Made by a program: the position numbers and the translations under genes. Below, one piece after another: positions 25,637-38,751 of a DNA stretch of 64,000 bases. The DNA is taken from positions 2,542,001-2,606,000 of the forward strand of contig NZ_JBGFSP010000003.1 of assembly GCF_041227145.1 (NCBI RefSeq), given 5' to 3'. The notes beneath the pieces were generated by a model. That model had not been told where the DNA came from, ran no database searches, and saw only the letters and a list, made by a program, of their open reading frames with translations. Origin of the DNA: Bacteroides sp. AN502(2024) (GTDB taxonomy: Bacteria > Bacteroidota > Bacteroidia > Bacteroidales > Bacteroidaceae). Within the stretch, counting starts at the first letter, position 1, and every line of letters begins with the position of its first letter.

Positions 25637-26917
25637 ATGATCCTGAAAAAACTCACATCGATTCTTTTACTACTCTTGTTTGTATGGACGGTACAAGCAC
25701 AAACTGCTCGTGAAGAGATCCGTGCAAACCGGTATTTGTCCGCTAATAATTATTATGCATATCCTACGCCTACTGCTAAGCAGACTGCTCCTCCTAAAGG
25801 GTACGAACCTTTTTATATCAGCACATATATGCGTCATGGTTCACGGTTTCTAATTGATCCGAATGATTATCGTTTTCCCAAGCAGACTTTATTAAAAGCC
25901 GACTCTTTAAACAAACTAACCTCAACAGGTAAAAATACACTGGATATTGTTTTGCGCATGGCTGATATGGCGGAAGGCCGCCTGGGTGAACTGACTTCGG
26001 TGGGAGCGCGCCAACACAGAGGAATTGCAAAGCGTATGTATACTAATTTCCCACAGATATTTGTTGATGGAACAGAAGTGGATGCCCGTTCCACAGTTGT
26101 CATCCGGTGTATATTATCCATGACATCCGAATGTCTTCAATTGCAAGCGATGAATCCTAATCTACGTATCAAGAATGATGCAAGTTACCATGATATGTAT
26201 TACATGAACCCTCCTGCTAAGAAGTTGAGCAAAATAGCTGGTTCCGATAAAGTAAAAAAGGTTCGGAAAGATTTTGAAGCTATCCATGTGCGTCCGGAAC
26301 GGTTGATGAAAACATTGTTTACAGACGAAGCGTATGTAAAAGCCAATGTTGATGAAGCACGTTTGATGAGACGTCTTTTTGATTTGGCTTGTAATATGCA
26401 GAGTCATGATACGGATATGCAGTTATATTCTCTTTTCACAGATGAAGAGTGTTATGATTTATGGAGTTGTAACAACTTGTATTGGTATCTGACACACGCT
26501 TGCTCTCCTGTTACGGATGGGCTGATGCCTTATCGAGAAGCCGATTTGTTACGTAATATTTTGGACAGGGCAGATGCTGCTTTGAAAGAAGGTAAGAATC
26601 AGGCCACTTTAAGATTTGGTCATGAGTCTTGTCTGTTGCCGTTGGTTGCTTTATTGGAGCTTAATCATTATGGAGAATCTTACTCTGATGTCGAAAAGTT
26701 ATCCGAACAATGGAGAGCGTATGATATTTTCCCGATGGCTAGTAACGTACAATTCGTCTTTTTCCGTAAAAAAGGCAGTAACGATATATTGGTAAAAGTA
26801 TTACTTAATGAAAAGGAAACCAAACTACCGATGAGAACAGACGTGGCTCCTTATTACCACTGGAAAGATGTAGAAAGCTACTATCGTGAAAAATTAGATA
26901 AATATCAGCATCTGTAA
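25637..26917 (+). CDS. Exported histidine-type phosphatase (MINPP/phytase-like)
   Basis: 426 residues from the ATG at 25637; the in-frame TTG at 25628 is less likely. The signal peptide ends at FVWTVQAQ. The histidine phosphatase motif is YMRHGSRF (near residue 66), which carries the phosphorylated histidine. The C-terminal proton-donor motif is FGHESCLLPL (near residue 327), with HE rather than the HD of AppA-type phytases. This pattern fits multiple inositol polyphosphate phosphatases such as the characterised Bacteroides enzyme. The likely role is to release phosphate from phytate or other phosphate esters in the periplasm. A GH92 gene follows after 32 bases, so the two may work on one phosphorylated glycan (inference). 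Confidence 0.88.
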   Translation: MILKKLTSILLLLLFVWTVQAQTAREEIRANRYLSANNYYAYPTPTAKQTAPPKGYEPFYISTYMRHGSRFLIDPNDYRFPKQTLLKADSLNKLTSTGKNTLDIVLRMADMAEGRLGELTSVGARQHRGIAKRMYTNFPQIFVDGTEVDARSTVVIRCILSMTSECLQLQAMNPNLRIKNDASYHDMYYMNPPAKKLSKIAGSDKVKKVRKDFEAIHVRPERLMKTLFTDEAYVKANVDEARLMRRLFDLACNMQSHDTDMQLYSLFTDEECYDLWSCNNLYWYLTHACSPVTDGLMPYREADLLRNILDRADAALKEGKNQATLRFGHESCLLPLVALLELNHYGESYSDVEKLSEQWRAYDIFPMASNVQFVFFRKKGSNDILVKVLLNEKETKLPMRTDVAPYYHWKDVESYYREKLDKYQHL

Positions 26918-26949
26918 TGTGACATTGACCTAACATTATTATATTTACC

Positions 26950-29148
26950 ATGAGAAGAATTCCCTCCTTTATGGCTGCAACTCTGGCAGCAGGCTTATTT
27001 TTTTATTCTTCCTGTACTCCAATTGAAAAAGCGGATACAAGGGATTATACTCAATACGTTAATACCTTTATCGGTGCCGCTGATAATGGTCATACATTTC
27101 CCGGTGCATGTTGTCCTTTCGGAATGATACAAACCAGCCCTGTGACGGGGGCAGTCGGTTGGCGCTACTGTTCTGAATATGTTTATGAGGATTCTCTGGT
27201 TTGGGGATTTACACAGACACATTTGAATGGAACAGGGTGTATGGACTTAGGCGATATTTTGGTGATGCCGGTCACGGGTACACGCGTTCGTGCATGGGAT
27301 GCTTATCGTAGTCATTTCCCTAAAGACAAAGAAGCGGCTACTCCGGGATATTACACAGCGGAACTTTCCGATCCACAGGTGAAAGTGGAATTGACAGCAT
27401 CCATACATGCTGCCCTCCACCGTTATACTTATCACAAAGCTGATTCTGCTTCTATATTGATCGACCTGCAACATGGTCCTGCATGGAGAGAAGAGCAATA
27501 TCATTCACAGGTCAATAGTTGCGAAGTAAATTGGGAGGATGCGCAGACACTGACAGGACATGTCAATAATACGGTATGGGTGAATCAGGATTATTTCTTT
27601 GTGATGAAATTCAACCGTCCGGTAGTCGATTCGATTTATCTTCCGATGAGAGAGACAGAAAAAGGCAAGCGTATCATTGCCTCTTTCGATATGCAGCCGG
27701 GAGACGAGCTGATGATGAAAGTGGCTCTTTCTACCACCAGTGTAGATGGAGCTAAGAAGAATCTGGAGGCTGAAATTCCCGCTTGGGATTTTGAAGGAGT
27801 GAAGACTGCTGCCCATAATGAGTGGAATAACTATTTGAGCCGCATAGAAATAGACGGTACGGATGATGAAAAAACAACTTTTTACACTTGTTTCTATCAT
27901 GCGTTGATTCAACCCAATCAGATTTCGGACGTAGACGGAATGTATCGCAATGCCGCCGATTCTATTGTAAAAGCCGGAACGGGTATTTTCTATTCCACGT
28001 TCTCTTTGTGGGATACTTATCGTGCCGCTCATCCGTTTTATACTTTAATGATTCCCGAACGTGTGGATGGTTTTGTGAATTCCCTTATTGAACAAGGTGA
28101 AGTGCAAGGCTTCTTGCCCATTTGGGGGTTGTGGGGGAAAGAGAATTTCTGTATGATTGGTAATCACGGTGTATCAGTTATTGCCGAAGCTTATCGTAAG
28201 GGATTTCGTGGTTTTGATGCTGAACGTGCTTTCAATATAATAAAGGAGACGCAGACAGTGTCTCATCCGTTGAAGTCTGATTGGGAAGTTTATACAAAAT
28301 ATGGTTATTTCCCGACAGACTTGATAAAAGCAGAATCTGTATCTTCTACTTTAGAGTCAGTATATGATGATTATGCAGCTGCAGATATGGCACGTCGTAT
28401 GGGTAAAGAGGAAGATGCCGCTTATTTTGAGAAACGTGCAGATTATTATAAAAACCTGTTCGATCCGGAAACGAAGTTCATGCGTCCGCGTAAGGCTGAC
28501 GGAACTTGGAAAACCCCATTTAATCCAAGTGCTCTAGGACATTCAGAGAGTGTCGGTGGAGATTATACGGAAGGAAATGCGTGGCAATATACCTGGCATG
28601 TACAACATGATGTTGCGGGATTAATCCAGTTGTTGGGGGGTGAAGAAGCTTTCTTGAATAAATTAGACTCATTGTTTACAGTTAAGTTAGAAGGTGAAAG
28701 TTTAGCAGATGTTACCGGATTAATCGGGCAGTATGCCCATGGCAATGAGCCAAGTCATCATGTAACTTATTTATATGCACTGGCCGGGCGTCCGGAGCGT
28801 ACACAGGAACTGGTTCGCGAAATATTTGATACTCAATACAAAAACAGACCTGACGGACTTTGTGGAAACGATGATTGCGGGCAGATGTCTGCTTGGTATA
28901 TGCTTAGTGCGATGGGATTCTATCCGGTAGATCCGGTGAGTGCGGAATATGTATTCGGTGCTCCACAGTTGCCGAAGATGACTTTGCATTGGGGCAGTGG
29001 TAAGACTTTCACGATTATTGCGGAGAATTTGTCGAAAGAACATAAATATGTAGATAGTATTACATTGAATGGCGAACCATATACGAAAAAAACAATCTCA
29101 CATGAAGATATTGTAAAAGGGGGGACGCTGGTATACAAGATGAAGTAA
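26950..29148 (+). CDS. GH92 alpha-mannosidase lipoprotein
   Basis: 732 residues with a lipoprotein signal (AAGLFFYSSC). The beta-sandwich begins YVNTFIGAADNGHTFPGA with the usual CPFGMIQ. The catalytic domain holds the acid motif GNEPSHHVTYLYA (near residue 598) and the base motif GNDDCGQMSAWYM (near residue 638). These are canonical for exo-acting, calcium-dependent alpha-1,2-mannosidases that trim N-glycans and mannan. G+C content is ordinary, unlike the other GH92 in the window. It shares an operon with the histidine phosphatase. Confidence 0.95.
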   Translation: MRRIPSFMAATLAAGLFFYSSCTPIEKADTRDYTQYVNTFIGAADNGHTFPGACCPFGMIQTSPVTGAVGWRYCSEYVYEDSLVWGFTQTHLNGTGCMDLGDILVMPVTGTRVRAWDAYRSHFPKDKEAATPGYYTAELSDPQVKVELTASIHAALHRYTYHKADSASILIDLQHGPAWREEQYHSQVNSCEVNWEDAQTLTGHVNNTVWVNQDYFFVMKFNRPVVDSIYLPMRETEKGKRIIASFDMQPGDELMMKVALSTTSVDGAKKNLEAEIPAWDFEGVKTAAHNEWNNYLSRIEIDGTDDEKTTFYTCFYHALIQPNQISDVDGMYRNAADSIVKAGTGIFYSTFSLWDTYRAAHPFYTLMIPERVDGFVNSLIEQGEVQGFLPIWGLWGKENFCMIGNHGVSVIAEAYRKGFRGFDAERAFNIIKETQTVSHPLKSDWEVYTKYGYFPTDLIKAESVSSTLESVYDDYAAADMARRMGKEEDAAYFEKRADYYKNLFDPETKFMRPRKADGTWKTPFNPSALGHSESVGGDYTEGNAWQYTWHVQHDVAGLIQLLGGEEAFLNKLDSLFTVKLEGESLADVTGLIGQYAHGNEPSHHVTYLYALAGRPERTQELVREIFDTQYKNRPDGLCGNDDCGQMSAWYMLSAMGFYPVDPVSAEYVFGAPQLPKMTLHWGSGKTFTIIAENLSKEHKYVDSITLNGEPYTKKTISHEDIVKGGTLVYKMK

Positions 29149-29243
29149 TAAATTCATTTCCGTACTGTTATGGGACTGATGACTTTAATTGATAGTGGTT
29201 GGGATCATAACTTACAGTAGTAAGAAAAAAAATGCTGCAAGAA

Positions 29244-29277
29244 TAAGTTGTATGACACCCAGGTGTCATACAACTTA
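29244..29277. terminator. Perfect palindrome after the GH92 gene, likely terminator
   Basis: Arms of 16 bases (TAAGTTGTATGACACC and its complement) are separated by only two bases. It lies between convergent genes. A T-run is lacking on the plus strand, so it could also be a protein-binding or mRNA-end-stabilising site. Confidence 0.5.
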
Positions 29278-29313
29278 ATACTACCCAATGAAATCAATTT
29301 GAAGCCATACGAT

Positions 29314-29337
29314 TAAGTTTGTATGAATACAAACTTA
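29314..29337. terminator. Second tight palindrome at the end of the FecR remnant
   Basis: TAAGTTTGTAT and ATACAAACTTA are separated by two bases. The palindrome includes the FecR stop codon. Its arms resemble those of the palindrome 37 bases away (TAAGTT-GTATG). Confidence 0.4.
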
Positions 29338-29904
29338 TTCCGGTACAATTCTGCTCACCTCTATACGTTGCTTTTCAAACTTCTCATTATTAGTGTTGCG
29401 GTTGCTGACCTCTTTACAGCGGATAGGTGCACTCATTTCAAGCAAGCGTAAAATCTCATTTAAAGATTCACCTTCAAAAGTAGCTTTATAGGAGTACTTC
29501 CCTAACTCGCTGTCTTTCAGAATAAATTCTACGTTATATGTCTGTCCCAAACGCTTGAATACATATTCCAGCGGGTCGTCTCTAAAAATGAGTATTCCAT
29601 CTTTCCATGAGCACCATTTATAAGTATTGGTCTTGTTGACATTACACAAAGAAGTGTTCGGATTATAGTCAATTTTCTCTCCCGGTGAAAGGGAGATTGT
29701 TTTTTGCTTGTCAAGAGTTACTGCTATCTTTCCTTTTACTAATGTCACAGCTGTTACGTTGTCCGAAGTATATGCGTTCACATTGAAGGTTGTGCCGGTA
29801 GCTTCTACAGTCAGTTCTTTTGTTTGTACGATGAAAGGATGTTCCTTGTCGGATTCCACTTCAAAATAGGCTTCACCTTGCATTGAAACCACTCTTTGTT
29901 TATC
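29335..29904 (-). pseudogene. FecR-type anti-sigma factor, C-terminal fragment
   Basis: About 190 residues survive. They start inside the FecR domain (KQRVVSMQGEAYFEVESDKE) and continue through VEATGTTFNVNAYTSDNVT to a C-terminal DUF4974-like domain (DPLEYVFKRLGQTYNVEFIL). The sigma-binding N-terminal part, the membrane helix and the first part of the FecR domain are absent. At about 29902-29905 the sequence changes to a glycosidase on the other strand. No sigma factor or susC gene is next to it. It is the remains of a regulatory gene of a lost nutrient-uptake locus. Confidence 0.85.
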
Positions 29905-30586
29905 AGATAAGGAAGGTTTTAAGAAACGTATCAATGAATACCTTGCTATTGCCGAGAAGCATCATATCTTTACCATCTTCGTTTTCTTGGATGATTGCTG
30001 GAATCCTGTTTATCAGGCTGGCAAACAACCGGAACCACAGCAGGGAGTGCACAACTCGGGATGGGCACGTGATCCGGGTGTTCTATATTATAAAGGTGAT
30101 ACAGCTATGATTCTTCCAATATTGGAAAGTTATGTGAAAGATATCCTGACTACCTTTAAGGATGATAAGAGAATCGTATTATGGGACTTATATAATGAAC
30201 CCGGAGGTTCGGGAGGATATAAATATGGGGACAGAAGCTTGCCATTATTGCAGAAAATATTTATGTGGGGACGGATGGTAGATCCGTCGAAACCTCTGTC
30301 GGCCGGAGTTTGATTGAAGCGATACGGTCGCCCGATGATTTGTACGGAATATATGGCACGTATCAAAAATAGTACTTTTCAAAACATTATGCCAATGTTG
30401 AAGAAAGAAAATATTGGCGCAATCAACTGGGGACTTGTAGCCGGAAAAACAAATACGATCTTTGCGTGGGACACTCTGTTGCCTGATGTTGTTGAACCTC
30501 CATTGTGGTTCCATGATATATTCCGTAGTGATGGAACCCCTTATTCGGAAGAAGAAGTGGAATGTATTCGTTCATTAACTAAATAA
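29905..30586 (+). pseudogene. GH5-like glycosidase, broken copy
   Basis: The plus strand reads KEGFKKRINEYLAIAEKHHI, FVFLDDCWNP and the acid/base motif WDLYNEPGGSGG. It then meets an in-frame TGA at 30311-30313 after PLSAGV. The frame goes on at once with LKRYGRPMICTEYMAR, which carries the second catalytic glutamate, and ends RSLTK. Compared with the TIM-barrel fold, the N-terminal third and roughly 40-60 residues around the TGA are missing. It fits a family 5-like cellulase/mannanase-type enzyme, but is surely inactive. The 5' end is fused head to head to the FecR fragment. Confidence 0.8.
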
Positions 30587-30834
30587 TTCCCTTCCTTTCC
30601 TCACAGCTATCCTTAGCATGGAAACTGGAAAAAGATAGTGTGGAAGTCAGGTATTTAAAGAATACATTCATACTGTCCTACACAATATTCCGGTTATTTT
30701 CCACCCAAGCTGAAGTGTTTATCAGAGGCATTGAGGTTGCATGAATGGAGAAAAGAGTCCTTTGCTGGGCAAGGCGGGTATTAACTGTTGCCAGTTTAAG
30801 CTAAATCTGTGATTCTCTTTGGGCAATAACCGGA
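30587..30834. other. Non-coding gap before the inverted-repeat element
   Basis: About 250 bases with no credible reading frame or promoter. It follows the broken glycosidase and may hold further unrecognisable debris. Confidence 0.3.
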
Positions 30835-31129
30835 GGGTGGGGACAGTGGGGACACTTTTTCCGATTCGCTCACACACACGCACATACACGCACACACACG
30901 TGCGCGCGTAACAAGATTTATCCCTTTTTATTTATATATCTCCCCTTTGCTCCTTGTCCCCGGTTGGTATTCCGTTCGTTACTTCATCGGTTCGGTTTTG
31001 CAGATAAGTCATGTCCCGTTTGCATTTCTGATGTTTGCGGCATCCCCCATGTGTGATCATCTTCTATACCTAATATACGCGCACGCGTGTGTGAGTGAAT
31101 CGGGACAAGTGTCCCCACTGTCCCCGCCC
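30835..31129. repeat. Inverted-repeat element with CA/CG alternating tracts
   Basis: The left arm starts at 30835 and the right arm ends at 31129. GGGGACAGTGGGGACACTT in the left arm is matched by its exact complement in the right arm. The match continues with few mismatches through CCGATTC-CTCACACAC, for about 45 bases in all. Both arms contain alternating purine-pyrimidine runs (ACACGCACATACACGC and GTGCGCGCGT at left; ACGCGCACGCGTGTGTG at right), which can adopt Z-DNA. The middle (about 190 bases) has no gene. Confidence 0.8.
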
Positions 31130-31150
31130 TTTATAAACAAAGAATCCGGT

Positions 31151-31262
31151 CCGATTTCTAAAGCTACGCTTTCCGGTTTCTAAAGCTATGCTTTCCGTTC
31201 TCTAAAACGCCGCCTTGCCGGAGTATGAGTGAATTCCCCTTGAGCATGAGTGAATCCGCTTT
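31151..31262. repeat. Two sets of short direct repeats upstream of the rRNA operon
   Basis: Three 22-23 base units begin at 31151, 31173 and 31195 (CCG-TTTCTAAAGCTA-GCTTT; the third has diverged). Two 21-base units follow at 31221 and 31242 (GAGTATGAGTGAATTCC and GAGCATGAGTGAATCCG). Function unknown. Confidence 0.7.
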
Positions 31263-31418
31263 ATACTTTACCTGTCCTGTTTCTAAATTGCTCCGTTCTT
31301 CTTCCGATTCTTTACCGGACAGCTTCACAAAGAAGAAAAAATATGTTCTACAACATCGTTGTCAATCAGCGTGTTAGTATAAATATGCAAAAAAGTTCAG
31401 AAAAAAGTGTCGGATATA

Positions 31419-31450
31419 TTTGGATTGTAGATTAAAAGTCTGTACTTTTG
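31419..31450 (+). promoter_or_regulatory. rRNA operon promoter P1
   Basis: -33 TTTG (31419-31422) and -7 TACTTTTG (31443-31450) are 20 bases apart, both perfect. An A/T-rich tract with AAAAAAGT precedes them. Confidence 0.8.
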
Positions 31451-31545
31451 CACCCGCTTTCCGAGGGAGGACAGCCTGACAGGTTTGACATGATGCTTGC
31501 CGCATAAGGCACCTTTAAAATAAAGACAAAAAACTTTCAAAAAAG

Positions 31546-31578
31546 TTTGGAGTTAATACATAAAAGTCCTTATCTTTG
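31546..31578 (+). promoter_or_regulatory. rRNA operon promoter P2
   Basis: -33 TTTG (31546-31549) and -7 TATCTTTG (31571-31578) are 21 bases apart. The boxes and the following GCATCCGCTTTC echo P1 (GCACCCGCTTTC), so the two promoters look duplicated. Confidence 0.8.
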
Positions 31579-31802
31579 CATCCGCTTTCTAAAAGAAAGC
31601 GCGTGTTTCTGACACGTCAGTTCTTTGAAATATTGATAAACAATACAAGTAGTACAAGTAAAGAAATAGAACCGTCAATACTTGTCTGATATATATGAAT
31701 ATATGTACAGGCACAGGTATTGTAATAAAGGTCAATGAAATTACGGCGTCCTGAACAGAGCAATATGATATCCTTGATTGGATATTCGAATGATATTTTT
31801 AC

Positions 31803-33331
<1,529 letters not shown>

Positions 33332-33620
33332 GGAGTGATGCCGTAGGGGTCGGATGTCCTTATCGTATGTTTGATATGTATCATATGTAAGGTCCATCTC
33401 CACCCGGATACCTTTCAAGGTTCTGTTTTTTGTACTACTGGTACTTGTTTATTTATGATATGGATCAACCATCTATAGAAGTATAGATATAGATCAACAC
33501 GAGAGAAAACAGAAGCCGAGTCTAACATACAGGTAGACAAGGTTGGATTATCGAGCAAGAGATAGCAGAAGCGATGCTTGCATCGATTATGCCGAAAGCA
33601 GCCGATAATGCGTAGAACAT
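33332..33620 (+). other. 16S-tRNA internal transcribed spacer
   Basis: About 290 bases of transcribed spacer with processing-stem sequence and no gene. Confidence 0.8.
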
Positions 33621-33697
33621 AGTCCTATAGCTCAGTTGGTTAGAGCGCTACACTGATAATGTAGAGGTCGGCAGTTCAACTCTGCCTGGGACTACCA
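33621..33697 (+). tRNA. tRNA-Ile (anticodon GAT)
   Basis: 77 bases with the CCA end encoded. The acceptor stem AGTCCTA pairs with TGGGACT, the D arm is AGCTCAGTTGGTTAGAGC, the anticodon loop is CTGATAA and the T arm contains AGTTCAACT. Confidence 0.96.
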
Positions 33698-33753
33698 AGC
33701 TCAAGAGATGTCCATGTGCGCGAGCCTTGAGATAGATTCTTGAATCACTTCTT

Positions 33754-33827
33754 GGGGGATTAGCTCAGCTGGCTAGAGCATCTGCCTTGCACGCAGAGGG
33801 TCAACGGTTCGAATCCGTTATTCTCCA
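33754..33827 (+). tRNA. tRNA-Ala (anticodon TGC)
   Basis: 74 bases. The acceptor stem GGGGGAT pairs with ATTCTCC, the anticodon loop is CTTGCAC and the T arm contains GGTTCGAATCC. The full CCA is not encoded. Confidence 0.96.
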
Positions 33828-33981
33828 CAGTCTCAGCAATGAGAAACGATCTTTGACATGATGTACAAAAAGTAAAATTTTAGTAAGAGCTAAAAGTATA
33901 TATCAAACCGTACGTGTCCGCGTATGCAATATTGATAAAGGGAGCAATTCCAATGTCAATACCGTTACACGGACAAGACGT

Positions 33982-36877
<2,896 letters not shown>

Positions 36878-36952
36878 GAGATGTATCGGTTGGTTGTATA
36901 CGTTTAGCTTGTAATAACTGAATTTTTACTTTTCATCATGTCATGACTTTAT

Positions 36953-37064
<112 letters not shown>

Positions 37065-37069
37065 TGAAG

Positions 37070-37103
37070 AAGCCCCTTGATTCTAAAGTGAGTCAAGGGG
37101 CTT
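37070..37103 (+). terminator. rRNA operon terminator
   Basis: AAGCCCCTTGA (37070-37080) and TCAAGGGGCTT (37093-37103) form a perfect 11-base stem with a 12-base loop. The left end of an insertion sequence lies only 37 bases further on. Confidence 0.85.
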
Positions 37104-37187
37104 GCTGTGTTTGGTCACTTCGTATTGAGGAATATTTTTTGGGTCACCGGTAAAGTCTTGTGGGGTCATTGATAAAATCCTGTGGTT

Positions 37188-38171
37188 TTATGCATAAATT
37201 TTAGTTAGTCTATACAAGAAAAAGGGTATATCTATAACCCCTCTAAGTTGTGCTCTGAACTGTTTAACTTTCGCATTAAATGATTCTGCAGCAGCATTTG
37301 ATGCCCTATTGATATAGAAGTTTAGTATCTCCTCACTTCTGTCATATAATGTAGCAGCTATTGTGTTAAACGAGTCAAATCCAGATTGTTCTACTTCTTG
37401 ATACCACTTCGCTAAATTGGTTCTTGCTCCTGCCTTTATTGATCGTTTATTAAAAATCATTCTTAAAGAATGACTAAGTGAATATGCCCGTTTAATATCC
37501 GGATATTCTCTGAATAAGACTGTAGCTCTGAGCTTCTGTGCTTCAGTCTATTTTTCAGCAGATTTGAAAAGCAGATACCGGCTCCTTGCCAATAATTCCT
37601 TGCGTGTATCACCATTCTCAAAGGTAAAAGGGGTATATTTCTTTTTCAGACCTTTAGCTTCCTGCCTGACATCAGTCTCTTCTTGTATAGCTTCCCAACG
37701 GTGTCCGATTCTAATTTCCTGTACAGCATCACACGCCAGCTTTTGAATATGGAAGCGATCTATCACACGGATAGCCGAGGTGAAACATCTGCGAACGATC
37801 TTGCGCATACTTTCTGACAAATCAAGAGTGACCTCCCGCACCATCCGAAGTGCTTCTTCAGGGATTTGTTCTAGCACAGCTATGACATCGTCAGCCTTGG
37901 TACCCTTGACAATAGCCACGATAGCACCTTTACCACCGTGTGCCTCTCTGTTGATGATTATAGTATATAACTCACCATTAGAAAGGGAAGTTTCATCAAT
38001 ACTCAAGTACGGTCCCAGGTTCTCGGAAAACAGCAGCCAGTTTGCGGCATGGGACAGTTGATCCCACATGCGGTAGTCACTTAGATACTCTTTATATTGC
38101 CGCTCAAACTGATCACCGTCAATATGATAATAACGTTCAAGAGAGCGGGCCGTAATCGGGTATTTCTCCAA
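37188..38171 (-). pseudogene. ISL3-type transposase, catalytic frame, interrupted by a stop (copy 1)
   Basis: The DDE domain reads LGPYLSIDETSLSNGELYT (first D), REVTLDLSESMRKIVRR (second D) and SNAAAESFNAKVKQFRAQLR (E). A TAG at 37550-37548 interrupts it after FKSAEK; copy 2 has TGG (Trp) there, so this is a nonsense mutation. The last part, with the catalytic glutamate, remains open down to the stop at 37188. As it stands, copy 1 cannot make a full transposase. Confidence 0.88.
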
Positions 38172-38523
38172 GCAATCCTTTTAAAAAAGACGCGAATTCT
38201 TTTGAATGTCGCGTTCCCTGAGCGGTAAGCTCAAAAGTGTTACAGATGATAGAACCGGTTTCCTTGTCGAGCCATTTACGACGCCGTACACATAAGCTTA
38301 CCTTACGGTCACGGATAGGAAAATCACGAATATAAACCGGAGGAAGAAAACCTTTGGACTCTAAAGAGTGAACCCTAGAGGACAAGGGAGGAAGATTTTG
38401 CTCATCTAAATGAATGGTTAACATTTCAGCGGTGTTCTCTATTTTAACAATATCAAAACACTCCAACAGGTCAGCTGGGAGTATGAAGCGAGCAAGAACT
38501 AAAAGAGTATCGTAACTAGTCAT
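38137..38523 (-). CDS. ISL3/ISAon1-like transposase N-terminal frame (copy 1)
   Basis: 128 residues, differing from the copy 2 product at one position (HSKEFAS versus HSKAFAS). It carries the basic DNA-binding stretch VSLCVRRRKWLDKE and ends by overlapping the catalytic frame by 35 bases. In this group the N-terminal region is encoded separately from the catalytic frame. Whether the two are joined by a frameshift cannot be seen. Confidence 0.85.
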   Translation of the reverse strand: MTSYDTLLVLARFILPADLLECFDIVKIENTAEMLTIHLDEQNLPPLSSRVHSLESKGFLPPVYIRDFPIRDRKVSLCVRRRKWLDKETGSIICNTFELTAQGTRHSKEFASFLKGLLGEIPDYGPLS

Positions 38524-38751
38524 AAGAGTTTTTTGAAGGCAAAGATAAGAATTGGAGAGAAGAAGACCACATGATTTTACCGGTGAGCCATAATACCTAT
38601 TAAAAATCTGAATATTTACTGATAGATTGTATGTTATATGGATTTAGCCGCGATAGCGGCTTGGCTATCTATTTTTTGAAGGAATTTGTGAAAGAGTTAG
38701 ACTTCCGACAGGTAGAAAATCTGCTTGCCGGAAGTTGTTCTTGTTTTCTTT

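Larger units (their letters stand above)
37141..38589 (-). mobile_element. ISL3-type (ISAon1-like) insertion sequence, copy 1
   Basis: 1449 bases, the same length as copy 2 at 57243-58691 and nearly identical to it, in the opposite orientation. The left end GGGTCACCGGTAAAGTC and the right end (read inwards) GGCTCACCGGTAAAATC are imperfect terminal inverted repeats. It has two transposase frames. The flanking 8-base sequences, TATTTTTT and ATAATACC, do not match, so no target duplication remains. Confidence 0.9.
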
